NCBI GenBank assembly: GCA_964609495.1
Contig: CAZSTA010000176.1
Span: 1-7,884 of the forward strand
DNA: 7,884 nt
Direction of reading: 5' to 3'
Source of the DNA: CAZSTA01 sp964609495 [NCBI: uncultured bacterium]
GTDB taxonomy: Bacteria > CAZSTA01
Made by a program: the position numbers and the translations under genes. Positions within the stretch are counted from its first letter, which is position 1; each line of letters starts with the position of its first letter. This document shows, piece by piece, positions 1 through 7,243 of this stretch. The notes below the pieces were generated by a model. The model saw only the letters and a program-made list of their open reading frames with translations. It did no database searches and was not told the DNA's origin.

Positions 1-68
1 CAACGCGATATGGACGGTAACTATTATATTGGATAATGTGATCGCCAAGCAAAATGGACGTTTAATAT

Positions 69-92
69 GGGGTTGCTGAAGTCGGCAACCCC
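69..92. terminator. Terminator-like hairpin (8-bp stem)
   Basis: GGGGTTGC at 69-76 pairs perfectly with GCAACCCC at 85-92 around an 8-base loop. Neither side is followed by a clean T-run: the plus strand continues GAAAACG and the minus strand continues CATATTAAACG. It could be a weak terminator for a gene to the left, a second backstop for the A2M transcript, or an RNA 3'-end stabiliser. The inverted repeat is certain; the function is inferred. Confidence 0.5.
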
Positions 93-206
93 GAAAACGT
101 TATATGGAATTAAAAGAAAGCCTCGAGTCTTCTATATACCTAAATCCAGGAATTGTTTTTCCCTTCCTCTCAACTAGTAGGATAACATAATGGAGTAATA
201 AACAAT

Positions 207-234
207 AGTGGTCGGGTCTAAGAACCCGACCACT
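207..234 (-). terminator. Probable Rho-independent terminator of the A2M gene
   Basis: An 11-bp perfect stem (AGTGGTCGGGT at 207-217 with its complement at 224-234) closes a 6-base loop. It begins 31 bases downstream of the A2M stop codon. On the minus strand the stem is followed by ATTGTTTATTA, a moderately T-rich tail. The plus strand also runs into T-rich sequence (TTTATTTCTATTTT), so the hairpin could work in both directions if a convergent gene lies to the left. Confidence 0.7.
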
Positions 235-265
235 CACGTTTATTTCTATTTTCCTATTCTCCAAC

Positions 266-3200
266 TCATTCGAAGATGCTCAACCGATACTCTGCCGACG
301 TTCCCCTTATCTCAGGAAGATACATAGGATATCCGAGCGTTGGCATCACATGGAAGTCCCCAGGAATCTCCGCCCTTAGTCGGTGAGTTATAGTATGCTC
401 TCCTGCTGGCAACCAGGTGCGGAAGATAACCACCTTCTCATCCCGAACCTCCTTATTGGAATACCACCAGTAGTATTCATCTCTAGTATCTTCAACAGCC
501 TCGCATCCACTGGGCTTCGGATCCTCGAAGACCAGATACTCATAGTCGTTATCGGCTTTGATCGTCAGCTTAACCTCGATCTCATCGCCAGATCTTACCT
601 CTCCCTCAAGCGGTATCCTATCATATACTAATTTGTTATCTCTATCGAGCTTCGGAATAAGGCGGAAATACTCTCGCTTGATCTCCAGACCATAACCGCT
701 AGGAGGTATATCCTCCTCCATTGTATAGTAGGTAAAGATGATGGAGTAGTAGAAGTTCCCTTCTCCCTCCCTCTCTACTCTAACGGTGTTTTCCCCATCC
801 GCTATCATATTTCTGGGGAATATAATGGTGCCAGGGAAATCTAAGATGTTTTCGGGGGTTACCTCCATGATCTTGTATAGATTATCGTTGAGATATATCT
901 CAAGCACATAATTCGCCTTCAACTCCTTAGTCATCCTGACGTGATCGGCTAGAGCGTAGATCACCGCCGCAGTATCCTTAGTCGATTTCCACTTGCTACC
1001 TCGTCTGTTAAGCACTAGCCAATTAACTGCTTTCGATACCAACTCGTGATCAGGAGCGATCGCTAGATAAGCTTTCAAGGTATAAGCTGTAGCCTCCACT
1101 CTATCACTCGACCAGCGATAATACCTGCGTTCTTTTCCTCCCCAATAGGCGGTATTATCGGTGAGGGTGGCATATCCCTCCATATTTCTGATGAGCAGTT
1201 GAGCATCAGCACCTCTTCCCAAGTTATGTAAACTCAAGGCTAAGAAAGCTCTGGTGAGATCGTTTAACTCATCGCGCTCGGAGAAGAGATATTCGATCTC
1301 TTCTTCGATATCCTTTACTCCAGCCTCCGTTAGAGAATAGATAGCATAGGCTTTGGTATCAAGCTCTTTGATGCTCTTTAAGCCGTCCTTCAGGAAATCT
1401 ACGCCTCTTCGCAAAACATCTTGAGATACGGCAAAATCCGCCGCCTGAGCTTGTGCCAACCCATAGACCACATAAGCGGTCATATAGTATTGAGAATCGC
1501 CATTCTTCCACCAGCCCCAACCACCATCGCTGTGCTGGAAGTCATATAGCCTCTTCAATCCCTTCTCGACCATATCGGGAAGCTTTGCCTCCAAATCCTC
1601 ATTCCTCTGACCCAATTCTTGTAGTACCCTCGCCACGATCACATCTGGCAGGAAACGGCTCATAGTCTGTTCCACACAGCCGTAGGGATAGCCAGCTAGA
1701 TAGGGAAGAGCTTCTAACAACGCGGAAGCGATGGTCGGGGAGAGGATGAGCTTCAATTCGTCAGCTTCCTTGTTTCTATCCGCGGGAACTTCGAGCTTTT
1801 CCGTGAACACCTTTTCGCTCTTTCCAGTGGAGACGATCGCCTTCTCAATACCGTGGGGGAGAATGGGGAAGGTGTATTGCACTGCATCGGACTCCTCATC
1901 AGTCAGAGCGGTAGCGGTTATCTTAACTTCACCGGGAGAGGTGGCTTTGACTTTCCAATCCACTCGTATCTCTTCATTGGGCTCGATCGTTATCTCTTTA
2001 CTACTATCCTCCAGCATCTCAAGCCCTTGAGCATCGAGTATGACCTTGCAATATTTCGCCTCATCAAGGTAATTATGAACTATAGCTGATAGGGTTACCA
2101 CATCGCGCTGAGTGAAGAAGCGAGGTGCTTCTAAGCGGATGATCACGTTCTTCCTCGTGATCACCTCCGAGGTCACCCACCCGACTTTGGTATCGAGGGT
2201 TATAGCCCTGGCGGTAGCTCTCCAGGTGGTCAAGGTATCGGGGAAGCGAACCTCGACCTCCGCTCGACCCGATTCATCGGTCTTAATATATGCTCTCCAG
2301 AAGGCGGTATCGGGGAAGTAAGCTCTTATCCTAGCAACTGCGAAGGCCTCTTCACCTTCCTTCGCTTTTACTCCCCTCTCCATCGGTGCGGCGGCCATCG
2401 GCGCTATTTCCTCTTCCAGCATAGCAAATCCCAGCTCGTTAGCCTCTTCTTTAGCCTCTCCTTCTACAGCCGACCAATATCTGAACTCGAAAGAGCTATT
2501 GGTGATGACGCGGTTGTATCTCTTATCTCCATAGAAGAATTTTCTGATGTCGTCTGCTAGTTCCTCTTGGATATAATATATCGAGGCATCTACTAATCCC
2601 AGCGATAATTCCGCTGATACTGGTTCTCCCTTCTCGTTCAAGGTCTCGATGGTGAATTTTCCGATCTCTTGAGGACCATACGTTTCCTTATCAGTGATGA
2701 TCCTTACCTTCAGGAACTTATCGGTGGGGGGAACGATTATATCCTTTTGGCGGGTGGCGAGCTGGTTAGAGGAGACTATCGCAACGGAGAAATAGACATT
2801 AGGAGAGTATTCATCTTTGATAGGAACTTCAAAGGAGGCCGAGTTGCCCTTCAACTCGATAACGCGACTGTAATACAGACCATCAGCCTCTATCGTGAAG
2901 AGGGCGGAGGTATCGCTATAGACTGAATTGATGAGTATATGAGCAGTGTCACCCTTGTCATACACATCCTTATCGGTGATTATATCCACTCCAGTATAGT
3001 CATAAAAAGCTCCGTAGTAATCCTCTCCAGCAACCCAGACATAAGCACTCCCTTCGACCATCTCCTCTCTTTCGTCTAGGGCGGTTACCTTAACCCTGAA
3101 ATATCCCTGCATATCGGGATAAAACTCATAAGTGCCTTTACCCTTCTCATCCGTTTCCGCTTTATCCTCGAATAGCTTCTTCTCATCATATCTCTTTCTC

Positions 3201-5506
3201 TTGCTGTTCCACTTCTCAAGATAGACGGCTATATCGACTGGCGTGCGAACTGGCTTGTTATTAGGAGTTAAGGCTCTGATATTTATCCTAACCTTATCGG
3301 TTGGGTTATAGATGAACCTCTCCGCTCTAGCATATAGATAGAAGGCGGTCCTGGTGACCTTAGCACTCGTATCAGCTATTACCTCTCTTCGGCTCTGATC
3401 CACAACCTTTGCCTCTACGCGATATAGATAATCATCATCATCGAACTTATCGGCATAGAAGGCTATCACCGCTAGCCCTTCAAGATCGGTCTTCAACTTC
3501 CCTTGATCCACAACTTCCTCGTCCCAATATCTCTGATAGGGAGGGGCTTGTTCGATGAACCAATCGAACTCTCCTGACCACCAGAAGGGATGATAATATT
3601 TGCTGCGGAAGACGGTGTAGGTCACATCAGCATTGGGAACAGGACCTCCGAAGTAGTATTCAGCCTTTAACTCTACCTCGATCCTATCGCCAGGGTGATA
3701 CAGATCTTGATCGGGAGTTAGGGAGACCTTATATTCGGGTTTTTTATACTCCTCCACTCGGAATCTCCCCCGTCCACCGCCTAGATCTAGCTGAGCCTCG
3801 ATCGAGTAGAAGCCCAGGGGAGGTTCTTCACCTAATACGATCTCTCCGCTGAAGCTTCCCATCTCGTTAGTCTTGAGCTTCTTCTCGTAGATATATTCAC
3901 CTTTGGAGTTTCTGATCCTGACTTGTATCTCACGAGATTGCGGAGGTTTGTATATTCCCCTCTGATATATCCTTAAAATCCCTTTGAAATAGACAGTCTG
4001 TTCGGGTCTATATACTGGTCTATCGGTATAGATGTAGATCTTAGCTTGTTCAGTCTCATAATATCCATACCACCATCTATAGTAGGGTGAGCCTGAGAGG
4101 GCGTAGTTATCTCCATACTTAGCCAGAGTTATCGGATATCCTCTCTCGTTTTCCTTCCTCTTGGCTTCGAATAGACCATCTAAATCGGTGTAACCCTCAG
4201 TATATACTTCTCGTTTTTCCTCTGAGATATAGTGACTAACCGCTACTTGGGCTTCGGCATAAGGCTTACCGGATTGATTGTTCACCACGAAAGCTAATAG
4301 CTTATCACTATCGTATTTGGTGACCAAGGCGATATCGGAGACGATCAGTAGAGTCTTAGTAGTAAGCTCCTCTGAGCTTGTCTCGATTATATAAGCTCCT
4401 GAAGCGGTTATGGGAAGCTCGACTTCCTTCATCAACCACTGGTGATCCTTCTTATCGCCAGTGGATATCGATAAGCTATCCAATCGCTCTAAGCTGGAGG
4501 TATCGACCTTCTCCACGCCCAGAACATCTCCAGTACTGCGGAAGAACTTCATAAGATCGAATTTATACAAGGATAGCTTAACCTCGGAGATATTCCTTGC
4601 TCTTAGATTAACAAATATCTCTTGGCCGGGATAGAACATCCGATCGATATAGAGGTTTAACACCCTTCTTCTGAGGACAGCTAAAGCAGATTGGGTCTCC
4701 TTAGTCCATTCGCTGTCAGGATAGTTATTTAGCAGATTTTCAAGTTCCTTCTCCGCCTCAAGGAATTTATCTGCCTGAATATAGAGTTGAGCGATTCTAC
4801 ACTGGGCATCATCAGCTAGTTCGGAATCGGGATAGGTACTTAGAAGCCTTCCCCAAACTTTCAAGGAATTCTCCATCCTCGTTTCATGATCTCCTCCATA
4901 CTGCTGATAGAACTCTCCCATCTTGAAGAGGACTTCGGCCGCTTGCTCTTTGGTGGGCTTAAGGCGGAGGATACGGCGATAGTTATTGAGCGCCTTTTCC
5001 CTATCATCCCATCTAAGCATATACGTCTGAGCCTGATCGAAGTAGGTTTGGATAAGCTCTGAACTTTTTATATAGCGTCGCTCATAGTAATCGATCGCCT
5101 TCTGATAAGCCTCGATCCCATCATCATAATAGTTCCAGCGATCCCACACGAAATAGATATTTCCTATCTGATGATAGGCTTTTGCCATAAATTCTGTATC
5201 GGGGAAATCCTTGACTACTCTCTGGAAGGATTTTACGGCATCTTCATATCGCTCCAGCTTGAAATCACACATCGCGACCATATACTCAGCCTCGGCCGCG
5301 TACTCGCTATCGGGATAGGTCTTAACTATCTCCTCAAAGTAATCTCTAGCTCTATGATAGGTATGCTCCTCGTAATATTTCATCGCAGTATCATATAGCT
5401 CTTCCATCCTATCAGCTCCTTTCCCTCTTGAGATAGCGTTGCCAGTTACCAATAGAAACAAGAGGGATACTGATATTATTATACTTAGGAATATCTTTTT
5501 CTTCAT
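266..5506 (-). CDS. Secreted TPR-containing alpha-2-macroglobulin family protein with thioester
   Basis: Predicted protease-trapping protein of 1746 residues. Bacterial A2Ms are held to entrap proteases after bait cleavage and bind them through a reactive thioester. Residues 1-24 look like a Sec signal peptide (MKKK, then a hydrophobic core, ending GNA). There is no lipobox cysteine, so the mature protein should be soluble in the periplasm or outside the cell. Residues about 35-280 are TPR repeats with recurring YPDSE/FPDTE turns at 64, 101, 225 and 262, resembling the tol-pal/BamD type. Beta-sandwich macroglobulin domains follow (about 290-1010; YIYTDRPVYRPEQ at 491-503 is the typical MG2 opening). 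Next come a bait-like segment (about 1011-1060), the A2M core block (YFPDTAFW, then FPDTLTTWRA, about 1063-1100), the thioester CVEQ at 1277-1280 in a helical domain (DGGWGWW, 1327-1333) and a C-terminal receptor-binding-like domain. ATG has AGGAG 10 bases upstream. Family is secure; target is unknown. No pbpC-type gene adjoins it in the window. Confidence 0.93.
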   Translation of the reverse strand: MKKKIFLSIIISVSLLFLLVTGNAISRGKGADRMEELYDTAMKYYEEHTYHRARDYFEEIVKTYPDSEYAAEAEYMVAMCDFKLERYEDAVKSFQRVVKDFPDTEFMAKAYHQIGNIYFVWDRWNYYDDGIEAYQKAIDYYERRYIKSSELIQTYFDQAQTYMLRWDDREKALNNYRRILRLKPTKEQAAEVLFKMGEFYQQYGGDHETRMENSLKVWGRLLSTYPDSELADDAQCRIAQLYIQADKFLEAEKELENLLNNYPDSEWTKETQSALAVLRRRVLNLYIDRMFYPGQEIFVNLRARNISEVKLSLYKFDLMKFFRSTGDVLGVEKVDTSSLERLDSLSISTGDKKDHQWLMKEVELPITASGAYIIETSSEELTTKTLLIVSDIALVTKYDSDKLLAFVVNNQSGKPYAEAQVAVSHYISEEKREVYTEGYTDLDGLFEAKRKENERGYPITLAKYGDNYALSGSPYYRWWYGYYETEQAKIYIYTDRPVYRPEQTVYFKGILRIYQRGIYKPPQSREIQVRIRNSKGEYIYEKKLKTNEMGSFSGEIVLGEEPPLGFYSIEAQLDLGGGRGRFRVEEYKKPEYKVSLTPDQDLYHPGDRIEVELKAEYYFGGPVPNADVTYTVFRSKYYHPFWWSGEFDWFIEQAPPYQRYWDEEVVDQGKLKTDLEGLAVIAFYADKFDDDDYLYRVEAKVVDQSRREVIADTSAKVTRTAFYLYARAERFIYNPTDKVRINIRALTPNNKPVRTPVDIAVYLEKWNSKRKRYDEKKLFEDKAETDEKGKGTYEFYPDMQGYFRVKVTALDEREEMVEGSAYVWVAGEDYYGAFYDYTGVDIITDKDVYDKGDTAHILINSVYSDTSALFTIEADGLYYSRVIELKGNSASFEVPIKDEYSPNVYFSVAIVSSNQLATRQKDIIVPPTDKFLKVRIITDKETYGPQEIGKFTIETLNEKGEPVSAELSLGLVDASIYYIQEELADDIRKFFYGDKRYNRVITNSSFEFRYWSAVEGEAKEEANELGFAMLEEEIAPMAAAPMERGVKAKEGEEAFAVARIRAYFPDTAFWRAYIKTDESGRAEVEVRFPDTLTTWRATARAITLDTKVGWVTSEVITRKNVIIRLEAPRFFTQRDVVTLSAIVHNYLDEAKYCKVILDAQGLEMLEDSSKEITIEPNEEIRVDWKVKATSPGEVKITATALTDEESDAVQYTFPILPHGIEKAIVSTGKSEKVFTEKLEVPADRNKEADELKLILSPTIASALLEALPYLAGYPYGCVEQTMSRFLPDVIVARVLQELGQRNEDLEAKLPDMVEKGLKRLYDFQHSDGGWGWWKNGDSQYYMTAYVVYGLAQAQAADFAVSQDVLRRGVDFLKDGLKSIKELDTKAYAIYSLTEAGVKDIEEEIEYLFSERDELNDLTRAFLALSLHNLGRGADAQLLIRNMEGYATLTDNTAYWGGKERRYYRWSSDRVEATAYTLKAYLAIAPDHELVSKAVNWLVLNRRGSKWKSTKDTAAVIYALADHVRMTKELKANYVLEIYLNDNLYKIMEVTPENILDFPGTIIFPRNMIADGENTVRVEREGEGNFYYSIIFTYYTMEEDIPPSGYGLEIKREYFRLIPKLDRDNKLVYDRIPLEGEVRSGDEIEVKLTIKADNDYEYLVFEDPKPSGCEAVEDTRDEYYWWYSNKEVRDEKVVIFRTWLPAGEHTITHRLRAEIPGDFHVMPTLGYPMYLPEIRGTSAEYRLSIFE
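1667..1678 (-). other. Thioester motif Cys-Val-Glu-Gln of the A2M protein
   Basis: Codons TGT GTG GAA CAG encode Cys1277-Val-Glu-Gln1280 within GYPYGCVEQTMSRFLPD. This matches the C-x-E-Q thioester signature of A2M and complement proteins, in which the Cys side chain is cross-linked to the Gln to form a reactive bond. All the essential residues are present, so this is a thioester-competent paralogue rather than one of the bacterial A2Ms that lack it. Confidence 0.9.
2327..2476 (-). other. Bait-region-like linker of the A2M protein
   Basis: Residues about 1011-1060 are low-complexity and rich in Ala, Glu, Met and Pro (for example EEEIAPMAAAPMERGVKAKE). They are unlike the aromatic-rich beta domains on either side. 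The segment lies directly before the FPDTAFW...FPDTLTTWRA block. That block matches the FPETWIW...VPDTITEW block of animal A2M, which follows the protease bait region. The position and flexible character support a bait role; the actual cleavage sites cannot be read from sequence. Confidence 0.6.
5435..5506 (-). other. Signal peptide coding segment of the A2M protein
   Basis: Residues 1-24 have a positively charged start (MKKK), a long hydrophobic core (IFLSIIISVSLLFLLV) and a small-residue end (TGNA). They are followed by a polar, charged sequence (ISRGKGADR). Cleavage by signal peptidase I after Ala24 is plausible. No cysteine lies near the cleavage region, so lipoprotein processing is not supported. 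If uncleaved, the segment could act as an inner-membrane anchor. Confidence 0.8.
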
Positions 5507-5516
5507 TCTCTATCCT

Positions 5517-5521
5517 CTCCT
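5517..5521 (-). promoter_or_regulatory. Ribosome binding site of the A2M gene
   Basis: On the minus strand the sequence reads AAAGGAGAGG, with AGGAG ending 10 bases before the ATG at 5506. This supports that start, which also gives the complete signal peptide. A TTGCCT/TAAGAT pair (spacing 19) further upstream is too weak to call a promoter. Confidence 0.75.
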
Positions 5522-5616
5522 TTATATATAGATTACTATCTCTCTACCTCAGTATCATCTTAGTATTAAGACGCATCGGATAGGCAAAAAGTTCCTTCCT
5601 AATATTTAATTGATTA

Positions 5617-5810
5617 GCTCATATTCGCATAAGGTGCGCTAGGCTAATCTAATGAGCGAAGGGAATAATTTAGTCTATACTTCGTATTACCCCCCTCACC
5701 CTATCCCTCTCCCACGAGGGGAGAGGGAACACTGAGATTAAACTAAAGCCCTTTATCCTCTATTGCGAAGTATAGACATTTTTAGCTAGGCACGCTATTC
5801 CAATATGAGC
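5617..5810. repeat. Nested palindromic repeat (MITE- or REP-like)
   Basis: Three layers of inverted symmetry are visible. Outer arms: GCTCATATT at 5617-5625 and its complement at 5802-5810, extending with mismatches over about 30 bases (both contain a version of GTGC..CTAG.CTAA). Inner arms: GTCTATACTTCG at 5673-5684 and its exact complement at 5766-5777. Centre: a 10-bp GC-rich stem at 5704-5728. In addition ATGAGCGAAG is repeated directly at 5652-5661 and 5805-5814. No coding capacity is present. It could be a miniature mobile element, a REP-type repeat inserted into one, or a 3'-UTR structure. The geometry is observed; mobility is inferred. Confidence 0.6.
5704..5728 (-). terminator. GC-rich hairpin inside a C-tract/G-tract repeat
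   Basis: TCCCTCTCCC (5704-5713) pairs with GGGAGAGGGA (5719-5728) around the loop ACGAG. It is preceded on the plus strand by CCCCCCTCACCCTA. This CCCTCACCCTATCCCTCTCCC type of sequence resembles dispersed intergenic repeats in many bacterial genomes. It begins 88 bases past the fucosidase stop and could end or protect that transcript. No T-run follows on the minus strand, so intrinsic termination is uncertain. Confidence 0.45.
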
Positions 5811-5815
5811 GAAGT

Positions 5816-7243
5816 TCAGAATGGATGTCTCCTCACGATCTTGAATACATAGGCGTGTTCACAGGGCTTCTTAGCGGGGGGCTTGATCTTAAGACCTTCT
5901 TTGGTCAGCGACCATTCCAATTCCTTATCAACGCCAAGCATCTTGATGAAGCAAATCTCCGACTCATACAATACTTTCAGAGATTCAATGGTCACCTGCT
6001 CCCCCGGCCAGCCCAGGCAAGTCGCATATAGCACATCATCCTTAACTGTAAATCGAATATCCTGGGCCGTATATTGGACCTCCTCTCTCTCACTAAAAGC
6101 TCCGCTCTTCTTCATTTGGGTAGGCCCTTCCCCATAAACTAACCAGGGCGTGGTTCCGTAGATAGCTTCACCATTGATATCCAACCATTTGCCTATCCCC
6201 AATAGACACTCTTTCGCCAGCTCCGGAATATCTCCATTCGACTTGGGACCGACATTCAACAGAAGGTAACCATTCTTGCTCACGTTGTCCACAAGATTGT
6301 GCACCAGCGTTCTCACCGGTTTGAAACCCGCCTCCTGAACATAGGACCAGGCACCCTTCTCATCCACCGAGGTGTCTGTGATCCAATCGTGATAGGTTAG
6401 TTCGCTCATTCGCCCCAATTCAAGGTCCACAACAGCTGTCTCAGGGGCGAGACAATGGTGCTTATAGGTTACGACAACTTCCTTGCCCCATTCCCTGCCC
6501 TTGTTATAGTAGTAAGCCAGAAATTCCTTCTTATATTGCTCTTGGATTCGTTGCAACCCAAAGTCGAACCATAGCATATCAGGTCTATACTTGTCGATGA
6601 CCTCCAGAATCTTTGCCTTCCACTTCTCGAGAAATTCTTGGCTGGGTTTCTCTTGATCGAAAAACTCTGGGCCGACTTCAGTATCTATATTGTGTATCGG
6701 GCCATACAGGCCTGAGTAGCGCGGGTCCGAAGTATCATATTCTTTTTTCCAATGAGGAAAGAACCACCAATTCGCAGCGTGGTGAAGGGCTATCATGAAC
6801 CTCATGCCCTGCTTCCGGATAGCCTTCTCCAGCTCTCCCACAACGTCTCTCTTAGGACCCATCCTGGCCGCATTCCATTCCGTAAGTTCGCTGTCCCACA
6901 TAGCAAAACCATCATGATGTTCACCAACAGGACCGGCGAATTGAGCGCCAGCTTTCTTGAACAGTTCTGCCCACTCGTCCGGATCGAACTTCTCTCCCTT
7001 GAACATAGGGATAAAGTCTTTATAACCAAACTCCGAGGGAGGACCGTAGGTTCTCAAGTGGTATTGATACTGCTCAGTCCCTTCCCTATACATGTTGTAG
7101 GGATACCACGTGCCATTCGGGCCGCAGGCGGGAACTGAGTAGATCCCCCAGTGGGTATATATACCGAATTTGGCATCCTTGAACCATTGGGGAGTAGTAT
7201 GAGTCTTGAGAGAATTCCAGGTTGGTTTGTAGGTTTTATTCAC
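5816..7243 (-). CDS. Alpha-L-fucosidase, glycoside hydrolase family 29
   Basis: Predicted to release terminal L-fucose from glycans with retention of configuration. With the GTG start at 7243 the protein has 475 residues, usual for a one-domain-plus-tail GH29 enzyme. Family blocks in order are KFGIYTHWG (25-33), GEHHDGFAMWDSELTEWNA (107-125), MGPKRDVVGEL (128-138), the nucleophile block LWFDFG (224-229, Asp227 the expected nucleophile) and SKNGYLLLNVGPKSNGDIP (322-340). His31, His109, His110 and Trp225 fit substrate-binding positions known from the Thermotoga enzyme. The acid/base is not certain; Glu275 in DLELGR is a candidate. A small beta domain probably forms the C-terminus. There is no signal peptide, so it should act in the cytoplasm on imported fucosides. 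A GTG 10 codons upstream is possible, but the 7243 start has AAGGAG ahead of it and overlaps the deaminase stop. No transporter or fucose-pathway gene is present. Confidence 0.9.
   Translation of the reverse strand: MNKTYKPTWNSLKTHTTPQWFKDAKFGIYTHWGIYSVPACGPNGTWYPYNMYREGTEQYQYHLRTYGPPSEFGYKDFIPMFKGEKFDPDEWAELFKKAGAQFAGPVGEHHDGFAMWDSELTEWNAARMGPKRDVVGELEKAIRKQGMRFMIALHHAANWWFFPHWKKEYDTSDPRYSGLYGPIHNIDTEVGPEFFDQEKPSQEFLEKWKAKILEVIDKYRPDMLWFDFGLQRIQEQYKKEFLAYYYNKGREWGKEVVVTYKHHCLAPETAVVDLELGRMSELTYHDWITDTSVDEKGAWSYVQEAGFKPVRTLVHNLVDNVSKNGYLLLNVGPKSNGDIPELAKECLLGIGKWLDINGEAIYGTTPWLVYGEGPTQMKKSGAFSEREEVQYTAQDIRFTVKDDVLYATCLGWPGEQVTIESLKVLYESEICFIKMLGVDKELEWSLTKEGLKIKPPAKKPCEHAYVFKIVRRHPF

Larger units (their letters stand above)
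1..265. other. Left intergenic flank with two hairpins, no supported gene
   Basis: No convincing gene is visible here. On the plus strand the three frames close at bases 18, 36 and 79, so at most the tail of a gene entering from the left could be present, and its frame cannot be chosen. The stretch holds two GC-rich perfect inverted repeats (69-92 and 207-234), listed separately. The bases between them are AT-rich with no clear coding signal. The short word ATGGACG occurs twice (10-16 and 54-60), which is probably chance. This is the region downstream of the A2M gene. Confidence 0.6.
5507..5815. other. Intergenic gap between fucosidase and A2M genes
   Basis: This 309-base gap contains no gene. 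Bases 5507 to about 5610 form the 5' leader of the A2M gene, AT-rich with a ribosome site. Bases about 5612-5815 are occupied by a nested inverted repeat with a central GC-rich hairpin, described separately. The length and hairpin content suggest that fucosidase transcription ends here and that the A2M gene has its own promoter, although no convincing -35/-10 pair could be picked by eye. Confidence 0.65.

Noticed and set aside
1-79. C-terminal fragment of a plus-strand gene entering from the left.
   Set aside because: All three frames close within 79 bases and none shows a recognisable motif, so no frame can be supported.
5404-5506. Lipoprotein signal for the A2M protein, as in the E. coli homologue.
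   Set aside because: No cysteine occurs after the hydrophobic core; the first cysteine is residue 80, inside the TPR region.
5691-5728. CRISPR repeat or G-quadruplex suggested by the C/G-rich tracts.
   Set aside because: There is only one unit and no spaced direct repeats. The G-tracts are better explained by pairing with the neighbouring C-tracts in the hairpin.
6752-7138. 128-codon open frame on the plus strand within the fucosidase gene.
   Set aside because: It lies fully antisense to strongly conserved GH29 motifs, shows no recognisable domain and is best explained as a shadow of the real frame. The other plus-strand frames inside the A2M and fucosidase genes were rejected for the same reason.
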